Of a stretch of 64,000 nucleotides of DNA, positions 33,880 through 47,207 are shown in pieces. This DNA is from Kappaphycus alvarezii. Its lineage: Eukaryota > Rhodophyta > Florideophyceae > Gigartinales > Solieriaceae. Position numbers and translations under genes: made by a program. The DNA lies in assembly GCA_002205965.3 (NCBI GenBank), contig NADL03000448.1:1-64000 (forward strand), read 5' to 3'. The notes below the pieces were generated by a model that saw only the letters and a program-made list of their open reading frames with translations, was not told the DNA's origin and ran no database searches. Numbering within the stretch: position 1 is the first letter of the stretch; each line of letters opens with the position of its first letter.

Positions 33880-34450
33880 AAATTTTACTAACAAAAAATA
33901 CGAGAAATTACTTTTACTACTGCCTAATGGACTCATTAGTTGCTCTAAAACGCGTTTAGTATCAGTTCGAACTTCTCCAATTCTAGCTTTTGCTGTACTT
34001 ACCATCGCTGCGCTGCTTAAGGTCCTTCTCTCGCTCCTCGCGCTCCATCTCCAAACGCTACTTCTCTAATGCCAAACGCTCGCGGTCTAGCGCCACCCGT
34101 GCGAAGTCCGCATCTTGTAAACAACTACAAAATAGTTCCGTATCCCCCGTTAAGCCCTTCGCTTCTCGCTCTCATCTCCCGCATCGCTGCACCCCCGTTC
34201 CTGCCTTTATTCCCTCGCTTCGTTGTACTCGTCATGAGGTCCCGCCCAGGTCGCCCCTTCTCATCATACAAAGTCTTCTACGAGCCCCTTTTCGCTGTAT
34301 TAGTCGCGTTCAGATCCTTTCGCGCCTCCCGATTCTTAATTTGCAGCTCATGTATTTCGCTTATCTCGCCCCAAACCCCGGAATGGTCTGACGGCTTCGT
34401 TTTTAACAATTGAATATCTGCTGAAAGCACCGACCCTGCACACTTTTTCA
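33880..34450 (-). pseudogene. Coiled-coil partner protein of Harbinger element 1
   Basis: Minus-strand reading gives DFARVALDRERLALEK, RLEMEREEREKDLKQRSDGK and QQKLELEKFELILNAF, with upstream VWGEISEIHELQIKNREARK. This alternating Arg/Glu/Leu coiled coil, ending in a LELEKF motif, is typical of the C-terminus of the SANT/Myb-like accessory proteins coded by PIF/Harbinger elements. Stops interrupt it. The N-terminal DNA-binding part is not recognisable upstream. It points toward the element-1 transposase. Confidence 0.65.
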
Positions 34451-35270
34451 AGTTACGCGCTGGTTTAAAGAAGGAATTTAATTCGCGAGCGTTGCTGCCG
34501 TTTTGAATTATGTTCGTGTCTCCCCAGAAGACGCTTTATGAGCTTTAGAGGATTCCATTTACCGCACAGTAATGGGTTTCTCACAAGATTTAAAGCGAAA
34601 GAGGCGGCCTTTCTTCTATGCAAGGTTGTTTGCGTGAATAAAACGCCCGCGAGCGTGTGGATGGGGGAGTTCTCTGGTGAGCTCGGCGGCAGGGGGTGAC
34701 GGAGGAGAGGGGTGAAGACGAAAGAGAAGGGGAAGGAACATGCACAGCGTTGAAGTTGCTAACCTGGTCCATGATGGCGGGATGGGCGACTGTTGATCTG
34801 GCGCGAAAACTACCACTACAACATCCTTTATTCCTCACAACTATTTCCCACGCGTGTTCAATTACTGAACACATTTCAGAAAAATTCCCTACGAATTAAT
34901 CCAGAATTCTGCAATTTAATTACTGTTTTTGACTCTATTGCTGAAATTTGGCAGTTTTATTTCTGAATTATTTATGCTTGTTGTAAGTTAGTGCACTATC
35001 CGACAACCCCATCTAAATGGAGGCTTGTGTGTAATATATGACATTACAGGTGTTTACGCGAACAAATTACTGCATTGCTTGTGACTGGGATTTCACTACA
35101 ATCTGTTTAATGAAATAGTTACAAAAATGAAAAAAATTCGTGTTTACGCCTTTTAGAATTCGACTAACTTCTGAGTTCTAGCTGCAGACTCTCCTACTCA
35201 ACTTTCAACTGGAAAATGACCAATGTGGGCTAACAGGATCACACAGTTCGCTATACTACCGCTCGAGTGG
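34451..35270. other. Spacer between Harbinger elements 1 and 2
   Basis: May contain the decayed N-terminus of the element-1 partner and the ends of both elements. No clear terminal repeats. AT content rises after 34900. Confidence 0.3.
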
Positions 35271-35274
35271 GCAT

Positions 35275-36240
35275 TAAATATTGCTGCACGACTTCTTAAT
35301 ACCCTTTCTCAATCTCAGGGTTCCAAATCAACAGTTCTATCGAACAAGGCACAAAGTTACGTTCGCGAACGCACTGAAAACAGAAAATAAGTCCAGCGCC
35401 CCAACCGGATATTTGTCTCCTGTTTCCGCTTCAACTTCAATGATTTCACTGATGGTTGCTTTCTTTCACCATTTAGAGTCAAGAAAGAAGATTTAGTTGG
35501 AATGGTAGAAATAATTGCGTGGAAAAAGGAGCATACCAGCATGAATAGTTATACAGCTAGTTCCCCACTAGCTTCAGGGGGCGCTCAGGGTCCTGGGGTG
35601 GAAGGGCCCAAGCCTAGACGAGGAAATGGGACCTCTACCTGCGTAGTCCTCATGCTTCTCTAATCCTTCCAGGTGCAGGGATATCGAACAAATATTTGGA
35701 TTTAATATATCTCACCACTCAGAGATCTTCTTGGAAACATTCGAAAATTTCATGGAGGTAAGGGAACATCTATTTGATGGAAAAATTCCGTCAAGCTTTC
35801 ATAGCACAGGAGTTGAGGTTTATGCACGGGCAATTATGGAGAAATGTTCACGTCTAAGTAATGTGATTTGGTTTATTGATGGAGCTGTAATTTATATAGC
35901 TACCTTGATAAGAAATGAAGTATAAAATGTAGCTTAATACGGGAAGAAGAGAGACCATAGGCTTAAATTGCAAGCAGATACTGCACCTGATGGTTTACTT
36001 CTGGATGCATATGGGCCATTATACGGACGTCGTCATGACAGAACGTTATATATTCGCAGTGGATTCGAAGAGATTTTACAGTGCATAAAGATCATCAATA
36101 GTACTGAGTATGCTTTAGATTGGGACACTGGACATACCAATAGTTCTTTCTTGGTGAACCAGTCCCAAGGATATTCCCTAAGGGATGCTCAGAAAGCTTT
36201 CAACAAGATGATGTCGAAGGGACGGGTGATAGTGAAATAG
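35275..36240 (+). pseudogene. PIF/Harbinger-type DDE_4 transposase remnant (element 2)
   Basis: After a GC-rich insert and a splice-acceptor-like TTCCAG, the frame reads RCRDIEQIFGFNISHHSEIF, LETFENFMEVREHLFDGKIP, VYARAIMEKCSRLSNVIWFI followed by DGAVIYIATL (first Asp). Past one stop it gives DHRLKLQADTAPDGLLLDAY with GPLYGRRHDRTLYIRSGFEE (second Asp), and a short tail YSLRDAQKAFNKMMSKGRV. The region normally carrying the third acidic residue (VEW) is lost right after this, so the copy is truncated as well as broken. Confidence 0.8.
35571..35640 (+). repeat. GC-rich block upstream of the element-2 DDE region
   Basis: Contains GGGTCCTGGGGTGGAAGGGC and CCAAGCCTAGACGAGG. A related block in the same orientation follows the transposase at 36495-36600. 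Confidence 0.5.
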
Positions 36241-36494
36241 TACTTTAAATAAGTGAATCTTTATTGCTCAAGGGTGAATTTTAAGCGAGAGATGCGCACT
36301 GGAGAGTAATCAGTAGACTTGATGTACAATTAAGCTCTACTTCTTACTAATATGCGTAATTGTTTCCACCTGAACGTAGTCTCTCAGTGCTTCAACTAAT
36401 CTCCCACTTCATCAGAAGATTATTTTTGGCAAAAAGAGAATTAAATGAGTTTTATTGATGTTGTTACCAAGTAAGTCCGAAGCAGAGTTGCAGT

Positions 36495-36600
36495 AGGGTC
36501 CTGAGGATGAAGCATCCAAAGGGATTAGGGGCCAAGCCGCGAAGGGGCCCGAGGAGGGGCTTCTCCGAAGCCCCTCGGGGGGGGTCTGGGGAAAATTTTA
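36495..36600 (+). repeat. GC-rich block with 9-bp hairpin downstream of the element-2 transposase
   Basis: Begins GGGTCCTGAGGATGAAGC and has GGGGCCAAGCCGCGAAGGGG. AGGGGCTTC (36555-36563) and GAAGCCCCT (36567-36575) form a perfect stem with a TCC loop, followed by a G8 run. Confidence 0.65.
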
Positions 36601-37650
36601 AGAATGTAAAAGACCGATGCAAGGTAAATGTACTCCCGCACATGCATAAATATACTTTTTGAACTCAGTAAAGGCACCAAGAAAAAGCTTTAACCCGTTC
36701 AAGGTTGTTTTGCGACTCGCGTTCATCGCGACGCAGGTCCCGCTCCATTTTTATTATTACTTCTTCACTAGAATTCGCTCACGTTCAAATTACAAGTAGT
36801 ACTGCTCGAGCTTAGCGCGTGCCATGTCTGCCTCATTCAGTGCGGTGCCGAGCTGTCCGAGCTCGGTTTCGCCTTCAACATTCCATGCAGTGCCCCCAGC
36901 TCGCCACTTTTTCTTGCAATTCCGTATTGCTATCGCTTTCAGGACATGAAATTTGCTTCCGTGAAAGCGAACGCGCTACGACGTCCATCAAAATTCGATC
37001 AATTTCTTGCACACATCTTGCTTCCGCTTCTCTTACGTATTATTTTCCTTCTACATGTCACTACGCGCTTCCGAAATCATATTCAAAATCTCTTCCATTT
37101 CTCCCATCTCTCTCCTAACCTCAGAAATACCTCTCGTTACAGCATGGTTTCTATCAAAACGTTCTTGAATCTTCTTTTCGCGGTCTTAAATACTCTTGGC
37201 AGTGACGAATTGAGACAATTTCTTGTTTCTGTTCGCGTTTTTGGCATCTTCGCTAAAGAGCTTTGTCATTTAGCCGAAACTTGCAAGGTGCTCCTTGGCC
37301 GACGCAACCTTGCGCATTATGATAACGTCATCCGTAATGGTGAATTTGGGACTGCTTCCTGCTTTTTTCGGAGGAGTCTTGGAGAAAAGGGCTGGCGCTC
37401 CTGGTTCTGCTTATTATTCTCTACTGTGCTCAAGGATTGTGATTGGGGACCAACGCTGGCGCTGCTGATTCAACATTATGCTCGCCGCTGCGCTCAAGGA
37501 CACATGTATAGGGATATGATTGCTCTGGAGGAGAAGGAGAATTCGGAGAGTTGGATGAGGGTGTGTAGTCCATCTTTGTAGTGAAGGAAAGGAGCTTCAT
37601 CTTCAGAATGTCATGACACCGTTTAGTTAGTTTCCGCCAAAAAGACATAC
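36598..37650 (-). pseudogene. Coiled-coil partner protein of Harbinger element 2
   Basis: Minus-strand pieces read, from N to C, KMDYTPSSNSPNSPSPPEQS, then QKREQKQEIVSIRHC, EVRREMGEMEEILNMISEAR, GTALNEADMARAKLEQYYL, FERERILVKK and LNGLKLFLGAF. The Arg/Glu-rich C-terminal coiled coil with an ERERI and an LKLFL ending parallels the other partner proteins in the window. Multiple stops and shifts. It reads toward the element-2 transposase. Confidence 0.55.
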
Positions 37651-37793
37651 CCGTTGCATATATGTCATTTTCGGAATTAAAGCTAGCATTAGCTCATTAT
37701 TGTCACATATAATTGGAGGGCTTCACCACTTATAACAAATGTGATGAAATTTTGGGTGTATATATTTCATAAACGTTTTGCGTAAAATCTCTA

Positions 37794-37813
37794 TTACAGT
37801 ACGCACAGTACAA
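37794..37813. repeat. TACAGTACGCACAGTAC repeat
   Basis: A TACAGTA-type pair at the outer edge of Harbinger element 2. Confidence 0.5.
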
Positions 37814-37819
37814 TAGCAT

Positions 37820-40800
37820 CCTAATAGATAACTATGCGGCGTTTCTTCGCCAACAAGATATCATTGGGGCTTAAGAAAGAGATATCTATGCCAAGTAAAA
37901 GCATCGCCGATACCTTAGGACAGTGTGGCAAGCAGGGCACAGGGGAACTACCCGTCGGCAAGCCAATCAAGCTGTCGCCGACGTCGCCTTCAACACAAAT
38001 CACGAAGTAATACTCTCAGGATTTCAGGACCGGTGAACCATGCCCGGTCCATCATCATCGCAGTCCCTGAGCGACGATCAAGCAACCCATCTGAACCAAG
38101 TCTAGAGTTTTCTCATGCGACCTTCCTCTCTTCGCCCCGAAGAATCTTGGCATTGTTTCTGTAATTATCTGGCCATAGTAGACGTTCCACAGCTTCGATA
38201 AGCCAAAAATAGGATCAGTCCCCAATACTCGCAGTAGCTAGTTCAATCCTTAAACGAGGACGTACTCCAATTCAAGGAAAAGAAATGGTTGCGGAACACT
38301 TCTAGAGGTTCTTAGATACGTATTGTATCTGCGAAATACATATTTTTTGGAATTTAAAACTCTTCCGTATTCTCCACAAATTCCCAGGATGCCAAAAGAG
38401 TAGGCCAACCTACCTACCATTGAGTTGATAAATACCATTCAACTACCGGAAGACATAAAAAAAGGATAAGAAAGAAGTAACTCCTGAATAGGAAATAACC
38501 CAGATGAAAGCGACCGTCTGTGATAATTTATCAGCCATCAGTAGACCTTTCGCCTAGTTGTCTGATTACAGATAAAATATTTAGAATTTAAATAATTAGC
38601 AGTGTGTTTTCAATAACTACAAAAATAAGTTTAAAAGCGCACAATAGTGTATAAAATTAATATTGAGACGGCGTTTAGGCTATGTCGATTTCCGCTCTTT
38701 CGACTCAGAACTTTTGTAATACTCTTAAATTTGGAAACCAACTACAAAATGAGAGATACTTTTTTGTGATAATGCTCTCCGTCTATGTTTCTTCCACACT
38801 ACGCATCAAAAGTGCTGTCTTAGTGAAACTAGTCTGCTCTGGCGAGTATTCTTAGATGTAACATCGAGGATCTTCAGAAATGCTGTTCCAGAAGTCATAA
38901 ATACAGATAAGAATTTTGAAGCACTTCTGTTAATCTTAATCCCATATGAAATGATTCATCTCAATAAACGTATCAGAAAATGATACGCACACCAAAAAAA
39001 CCGTAAAAAAGGGAGTAATATGACTTTCATTGACCGATTTAAGAACACAGTTGGAGCCTTTTTTTCCTCCACACCTTCAAATATATAAGTAGGAATCGAG
39101 TTATGGACGCTTTGAAGCAATTCATCTCCAAATTGTACTGCACTTCACATATTCGACCATCTCATCAAAGGTTTCAAATTTGCGCCCATTGTAGGTACAT
39201 CTCCTATTTATTAGTTTCCAATCGTCCCAAGTTACATTAAAGTCTGATTAGTTGGTAATAATCTGGACTAAATCCAAACCCTTGCCTAGTAGCCACTGTT
39301 TTTTACAGTTGAATCGGTGGACGGTATCGTTTTAACGTTGTAAAACACCCAATAGGCAACTTTCTACGCAAATGGGTAGCTTAAAGATGGTATAGTTCCT
39401 TTAAAATCATATTAAAATAACGTCCCGTAAATATAATTGTACTTGAAAGTAGGACATAGTCACTTATTTCATTGGGCATTGGGATTCCTTTTCCTTCCGA
39501 ACTTCAGTGATGTTAGTAAAAATCCAAACCAAAATTTCCATAAAATCTCAATTAATTCCCATCCGAGAGTACTACGCGATGTCGGAAATCCAAATAATTC
39601 GGTATCATTTCCTTCACCGAACTCAACTGTTTATACTTATCAACTTGAAGATTCAAATGTTCTTGCTTCATCTACTTCTTCTTGAGACTTTTTGCTGCAT
39701 TAAGAAGCTTCTGTACACTTTGTAATATTATTTAAAACTTCTATACGCTTTTAATTGTAACTTTAAACTTATAATACTTATTATGCTCCCTCGAAGAACA
39801 TCTCTCTTCGCAGAAACTTGAGGGAGTAGTCGCGTCTGTATTTTTGTGACTTTGCAGACTGATTTCTGAAAATTGACCCTCTTTGGTTGGTTAAGAAAGA
39901 AAAATACTGGTAGGGGGCCAGCGAATTCTTTCAGCAATCTTGCAATTGCCAAGGCATCCATTTGGAGGAGAGAATTTTTCCCTTGATGTTATTCACTAAC
40001 AAGTTTGGTACGCGGCTTTTCAGGTTGTTGAAATAGATGCAAGAGGAATTGAATGATGTTAAAACAGCCCTTTTGGATTAAAGCTCTATTTCTATGAGTA
40101 ATGAAGAATATTACCACAGAAGACAGCGTTGCAGAAAAATATTTTTCACGTTAATGCACATTTTATGTTTTCGTCTCACTGAAAAGGTAACATCGCTTTA
40201 AAATTGAGCTCAGGTGGAAGCCTTATTCCCATTTTACGTCATTTTTGTACAGTAAAGCGCTTAATGGTGTACTGTGACTAGTGGTTCAATTTAGCCAGTC
40301 GAATCTACTTTTCTACCAGGTTTTACTGCGCTGTAAAACATATTGGTTGGCATCATCTGAGCCTCCATAATATGTATACTGCAGCCCCTCGAAACGAGCT
40401 AATCCGGTGATCTTTCCTCAGCTACTCCTCCAGCCTCTTCTGTAAATAGGGGCGCTACTACTATTTTTAAGGCTAGATTTACTGAGAGAAAAGGAGCCTT
40501 GAGTTTTTTCGCGACAAAAGACAAAAATTGTGCAACGGCTCTCCCCGGGTCTTGTATACGTATCCTTTTGTAAAATTTCTTCGTTATTTTGAGAATAGCT
40601 TCTTGAGCTTCTTTCTGGAGACCTTTCGATTTTGCGAAATTCAACTGCATTTTGGCAACTCAAACTCTAAGTTTCTCACTTTTTGTTCTCTTTTTGATTA
40701 CCGTTTCCTACCGTCGCTTTGTTAAACAGGTCCATTCTTCGGCCATGCATTCCGCTTGGTACAGTCGGCTTCGACAACTTCCGAGAGCCTTTTTTTATCA

Positions 40801-43800
40801 ATCAATTCTGTGGTAATATAACACCACCATCTCTCAAATTTAATTCTTATGTGTGGTACTCGTTTAGTCCGACGCTTAAATACTTCGGGTTAAGTTACAA
40901 ATTTTACTGGATTTTCATAATAAATAATGTTAACATTTCTTTTCTACCGGTTTCCGTTCTGCTTTAAGGGTCGCAGGTCCATTATCCCATCAAGCTATCC
41001 ACCAATGCATAACAATACAAAATTGCTACATTGTGCGTTACGGGCCGAGAGGATTAGAAATTGAGAGGACTTTCCGCACCTGAGTCATCTCATCCTGCTC
41101 ACATTGGCGGAACCTCACTGAAGCAATTCAGGATTCAAAGTATCCCCGTTCTATCATTTCATTCTTAGCTGCTTCCATTGTATGTGCATTTCTTGGGTTT
41201 CTCCATGCATTTCTCTCTCTGAAGATAAGAAGAATACACTCAAGTGATTTGAAATAACTCGGTTACGAAAGATAGAGGAATTAAATTCGATTTCATGCAC
41301 TTCAACTGCGAGGATGAAGTTAATCCGAAGAGCTTCTAGCATAGAGAAATGCCAAAAGGCGAAATTAAGTTCATTGATAGAGCATTTGACTTTTTATTCT
41401 TTTGGTCTAAAACTTGTATAACGTGCGATACGTTGGACTTCTGTATGAAAAAATCAAATTTGCTTTCATTACTGCGTTCTACCATTCGATTACTTTGCGT
41501 GAATAGCACTCGTCCAAGCTCATCCAGACATGAACCTTAGCTATCACTCTAGTTAAATGATCTGGAAAACTTTAGCCACGTGTCGAAGATATGTTGTACT
41601 AGTTTCCATTCTCGTCGATCCATTGTCAAAATCATTCGTAAAAGCGTGCCCCCATGCCCAATTTTTTCCGAGTAAATTTTACGTAGATACCTTAAACATA
41701 CTCTTCAACGGAGCAAGAAATGGGGAACATCACTTTTCGTTGAAACGCTTGCATTGAATAACAATAAAGGAAGTTACTTCCTAGGCCGAGTATAAATTGA
41801 TGAATACGGCAGTGAAATGCTGTCGGTTACCGTATGTAGTAATTTCACCCTCTCAGTCACTTTTATGTGATTCTGTGGCAGGGAATGCTTTACTACCCTC
41901 TTCATGGGTGACTGAGCGTTATATTTTTCTCATTTTTAACGGAGCGGACCGGACTAAGTCCTGATCGAATGCTCTTGTGGGGCTTGAGTTGAATTCCAAA
42001 GTTGTCGTTTTATTCGATAATTTCAAGAAGTTTCGATTAATTCGACTACGTTACACCAGTCACAAAAAAAATTCGATGGATTTAAAACACTTTATTTCAT
42101 AGAACATCTACATTTATCTTGTGTCCATCTGCATAGCCCTGATTTATCGTAGGCTAAGTTAGTTTTTTTTACACCAGTCGAGGTATTGAGTGGTTAAATT
42201 TGAGTGCATCTTCTTATAATGTGAAACAAAATCAGAGATAAAAGGCAAATTTTGTTGTCAAATTCACGTGTTATCTTAAGAGCATAAAAATTGTCTAGGA
42301 TATCCATTACAGAGTACTACCTATTCGCATTTAGGCTCTCGTATGGGTTCTATTTCTACTTTTTCTAGCGCTAATTTGCGCTGAATATTCGGAATATCAG
42401 AAATGGACGCCCTAGAAGGGTAAATCATTCCCCATGTACCCCAGAATCTCCTTAAGATCATATCTGATACCACAAAAAATTCGCTTATCTCCTATACGGT
42501 AGGTTCAACTGTCAAAAATTCGTTGCAGTGCAATCAAAATAATGTATATTGGAGCATGTAACAGGACAATTTGCACTATAGGGATTGAATAATACCAGTA
42601 TACCCAAAGAAACCATCACTATCATCACCAAAGAACACTAGCCAAAGACGAACAGACACATGCACCACCCTACAATCTTTCAGTTGCCGGAACGCATGGT
42701 TCTGCTTTTTGAGGCAGACGATTCGCACCGCGCAGATTTTAAAACCTATAACAGCACAAATGAAAACTCGCATTCATAATAATAGAAATTTTATGATTAA
42801 CCTTAAATTGAATCTTTTCATCTCCTAAAGCTCGAAAAATATTGCGTAAATGCCCAAGGTAACAGCTCTAGAATTATATTGTATATGTATTACCATCCAT
42901 ATCTACGTCAAGGCTTACTTCATTGTTTGTTATTGCTAGAAATAACTTCCTCGAAGTCAAATAAACCTCTTCAGACATGTAAGAGCCTCAGATTTCGTTG
43001 GAAAACGTTTCCTGTAAGTGGTCAAACTTTCGAACGGACCGTGTGCTCATTTTCCCCATATCGTTGAATTCAATTGATACTGTGTGTGTATAGTGTCTAT
43101 CCACTACAATAATTTCATAATATAAATACACAAATCTGAATCGTACTATACTGTACAATATAACTGTGACAGACAAAAAATATTTGGGTCCGTAGACAGT
43201 TATCAAAAAAGTTCTCGATAAAAATATAATGGGTTACGTAGTGGTCATTTCTGAATCCCTCAAATTTAGTTCAACCCTGTTATGTACTTCCTTTACGTTT
43301 TATCTGCATTTTTGAGGAGGTATCGGCTACTCAGGGACTACTAAGGGTGCTTTGCAACTTCCAAGACGGACATGTTTTCATTATCCCAGGATAATGTCTT
43401 CCTGGTTGCTTTAATCGTGTAAGTACCCCTTATCGAGTAGTTATCTTCCATGAAATTAATTCTATTTCGGATATTCCTTTTATATATTATTTCTGTAAAT
43501 ATCTTTCAAGATGTCATCCACAGAATATCTAGGTAATTTTTTGAAACTGAGCAGCCTATCGGTCTAAATAGTCTATATGAAAAACGATCATCGCCACATC
43601 GTCCGACTGAGGAGCCACATTGACCAAACTTTAAATCTACGCAGACTGTTCACCTGACACCCCAAATAACGCTCCTTAGTTTCTACTCTACATATCTCGA
43701 GAGAAGTCACTCGCTTCCAGTTACTGGTAGGATATAATTTGGGGGAATGGGGACGAAATGGAAGTTTATTAATGGATAAAAGTTGTTCGGACTACGATCA

Positions 43801-46300
43801 GTGTAGTAATTCTTGTCAAGTTTAGTTTTATGGAGCACCTCTATGGCTAGAATTATACTTAAGATCAGTCTTATAGAATTTGGACTTTAGGTGTGTAGCA
43901 CATGTATTTTCAATGCTCAACTAGCTTATAATTTGGAATAATTGAGCATGTGGTATAATTAATACTGCGTAAAAATCAGAGGAATTTTAAAAATTACTCG
44001 TACGCTAGATTTGCGATGGGTGAATTATTCTAAATCTGTATCCGTCCAAACGGTAGCTTCCATGAATCCAAAACAATATTTCACAGGCAAGTGCAAACTA
44101 AGAAGTCTAGAAGTTGAAGTTTCTGTGCTGGATGAACGCAGTTCAATTTAGTGCAGTAAGGAGAATTATTTTCCATTATTTATCAATTTAAAATAAGCTT
44201 TAATCGTACGTGAAGGAACTAAGAAAAGCATAATCTCAATTTACCGAACTAAAAGATGACATTCAGGTTAAAGAGTTTGGAAAATGCTTGACAGGTATAG
44301 GCGACAAGGTCATCAGGGATCCCTAGACTTTTCAGACCGAAAAATTCTTGGGCGTTGTGTCATTTTCTTCAAAACTTAAACTAAGAACGCGAAGCATATC
44401 TCCTTTAAGGGAGCGGTCATGTACTTCGGTGAGGTTTAAGAAGAGAATGAACGATTTTGCGGAAGATACCTAAAAGAGGCAGCCGAATACGCAGGTCAAA
44501 TACTGTAACAGAAATCAAAGGCTAATTGAAGTTATTTGATGTCCTGGAAGTCTCCATACTTTTCCGCAGATGAGGAAATCAGTCAGATCAGTTTTATTCA
44601 AAAATTTCCTTTGATTTTTTGAAATATTTTTTCCTTCTATTAAAATTACTTTTTTCAAGGGGCTGTGACTTATTCCCAGCAGTATCCGTCAAATCCTTGT
44701 ACAATGTCTCAAAAAACAGAAACGCACCCTCTTAGTATTAATTTGTGAGCTTTTTCTCCAGATTGGGCGGACTTATTGCCGTGTTGGTGGTGACTTGGGA
44801 ATACAATATAGCCTCTTCAATCATGGTAAAGTGGTACCACAGAACAGTTAGGGCTGTTTTGAAAATGTTTTGGGGATGATGACAGTACGAAGGTGCATAT
44901 GGGAGAGCAGAGGATAATAATGAGTTGAAGGGTGGACATAAATTGTGGTGGGGAAGTTAAGTACGACTACACAGTGCAAACAACGAGGGTTTGTGTACAT
45001 GTAGGGTCGTAACGGTTCAATTGAGAAAAGAGCAGTCAAATATTGTTAACGCAGGGGTACTGATGAGTTAGTGTGGTAATAATGAAGACTATACCATGGG
45101 AAGAAGCAAGGCTGGGGACAGCGGCTGTTACCAAAGTAGGAAAGGGGAATAGCTCATGGTGGCAGTACGATCACGGTTGCATCGGGAGGGGACTTAAGAG
45201 GTAAATTACGGCGATTTTACATCTTATTCTTTCCTAGGTGACTTAATTTTGGAATAAAAACTGATATAATCTATAAAGAGGTTCAAATCGGTGTTTACTT
45301 TACGGCGTCGAAAGTTTTTTCTGTGGAAATTCGTTCGCACTATAATATTAAGCATTTAATCTTCTGCTCTTGTCATAATAGGCACGCTGCATCTCTATTT
45401 TCCTTTTGTGCACGTCCTAACCTACAGATTACGGTATTTTGCTCATGGAGGCTAAAAATGAACCATCTTCTGTGCCTATCTTCTCTGCCTTTATCCCAAA
45501 AATACTCACTGGTAAATTCCGATTTCCACGATGTTTCTATACCACGAATGACATAAATAAGACATATTTACCCCATATAGAGATTTTCGGCCAAGAAAAA
45601 TGTTCGGAAATCTATCGACAGTTTCGGTAAGCATATCGTAAACGGCATGAAAATCAGATGCATCTAATTTTGTCATGTTTTTAGATCTGAGTCCCCCTCT
45701 ATGCACGTAAGTGCATAAGAAACTTAGCCGCTAGAATCGTTTCATCGTCATTATCCTCTAGGCGCTGGTTGTTGCTATGCGTCGATAGTTCTTCTTACGC
45801 TCTACAGCAGTAGTGGTGAGGAGCCGACGCTATTTCTATGCTGTTTCATGCGTGGGCACAGGAATGTCCGCTTCTTCGGTGTTCAGAGTCAATGCATTTT
45901 GGCAATTCTAGTTGATAGTGCTGGCTAACTTCAGGGGCCCCAGTACGAGTTATGCTCCAGCGAAAATTCTTATTTATTGTATGATGCGGAGTGATTATGT
46001 AATGACGAAGAGACTGAGTAAGCACCTGGCCGTTAAATCTTGCTGCTCAATATTTGAGTTTGGATTAAGCTTTTACTTAAGCCCCCAATTTACATAAAAA
46101 CAACGGATGATTTAGAGGTATCCATATCACGGAAGGTATGCAATGCTAACATTACAGACATTTGTTTTGTGTTAAACGGTATTCAATAGAAACCTTACGC
46201 TAACGAATATGAGCAAATTATTTTCGTTTGTCAGCAAATCGTCTGTAAGCAAAGATGAAGATTTGTACAGTTCTCCAGCGCCGCGTTCCCCATCTTAAAT
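37820..46300. other. AT-rich 8.5 kb without a supported gene
   Basis: Frames are short and mostly random. Two minus-strand frames have more protein-like composition (QLNFAKSKGLQKEAQEAILK at 40399-40650; MDALAIARLLKEFAGPLPVF at 39728-39961) and could be scraps of one decayed ORF, but no domain is recognisable. TACAGTA-type copies are sparse (near 40250 and 43145). Confidence 0.45.
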
Positions 46301-46419
46301 CCCGCCCTGTCTTCTATCTCGCCGTCAACATCCCGGGCATCTCATTTGCCCGGCCAAGCGCCACTATAATGGTATCTCCTCATCTATGAGGAAACCGTTG
46401 TTGACGGGAAACTCATGAA

Positions 46420-47207
46420 GCGGTAGGGCGACGGACCTGTCTACGGAAGAGAAAGTAATGATGCTTCGGGAGATTCTCGCTGCTGATAATCGCGTCTCTC
46501 CACACGGCGCGAAGGCTGAGTACTTCTACACAGCTGTAGATTCGTTCACTATAAAACAAGATTTCTACACGTTAAAGCGTGCGGGGCAGGTACGAACGAC
46601 TTCAAAAACAATTCAATAAAATGGAAAGGAAAATTAGGTCATGTCAGGCGTGGGTAGGGAGGTTACTGAAGCTGACTAACTGCTCAGTCAGATTCTTTGA
46701 GGCTCTTGAGGAGCAAGCAGCTCAACGAAACGATAGATGCAAGTATTTTCACGATTGAGAGCAGAAAAAGCTCGACGCCGGTGCACCTACTTTCTAAAAA
46801 GCCGTATGCAATAGTCAGATCATCGATTCAGGCAAGGAAAAGGAGGAAATAAGCGAAGCTGATGTGGGTGGGAATATGAATTGGGACAAAAAAGGTCGTT
46901 CAGAGAAGAAGAAACGCCGAGTTATGAACCATAGGCAAGTTTACCTTGGTGAGATGGAGCGGTTAGGCGACCTCATGAAGCGAAAGAGAAAGGGTAACGT
47001 GATCTGGAAGAAAAGAAGCTGAATTTGGAGGAACACCGGTTTGAGGCTGAGGATAAGAGCAGGGAAGAGGATCATACAGAGAGGAATCTTGAACGGGAGG
47101 AAGACCGCAAGTAGCGTATGCGAGAAAGCGAGTCTTGCAATCTTATAGAGCTCTAGAAGTTCAAGATGATGATGGAGATGCTCAAAAAGTACCACAACAC
47201 TAATTGA
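46420..47207 (+). pseudogene. Coiled-coil/SANT-like partner protein of Harbinger element 3
   Basis: Reads DLSTEEKVMMLREILAADNR, VSPHGAKAEYFYTAVDSFTI (a helical N-terminal block of the kind expected for a SANT/Myb-like DNA-binding fold), then in other frames KKGRSEKKKRRVMNHRQVYL and GEMERLGDLMKRKRK, and finally KLNLEEHRFEAEDKSREEDH with ERNLEREEDRK and LEKF-like FKMMMEMLKKYHNTN. Several stops. Its stop codon falls within a few bases of the opposing transposase end. Confidence 0.65.
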
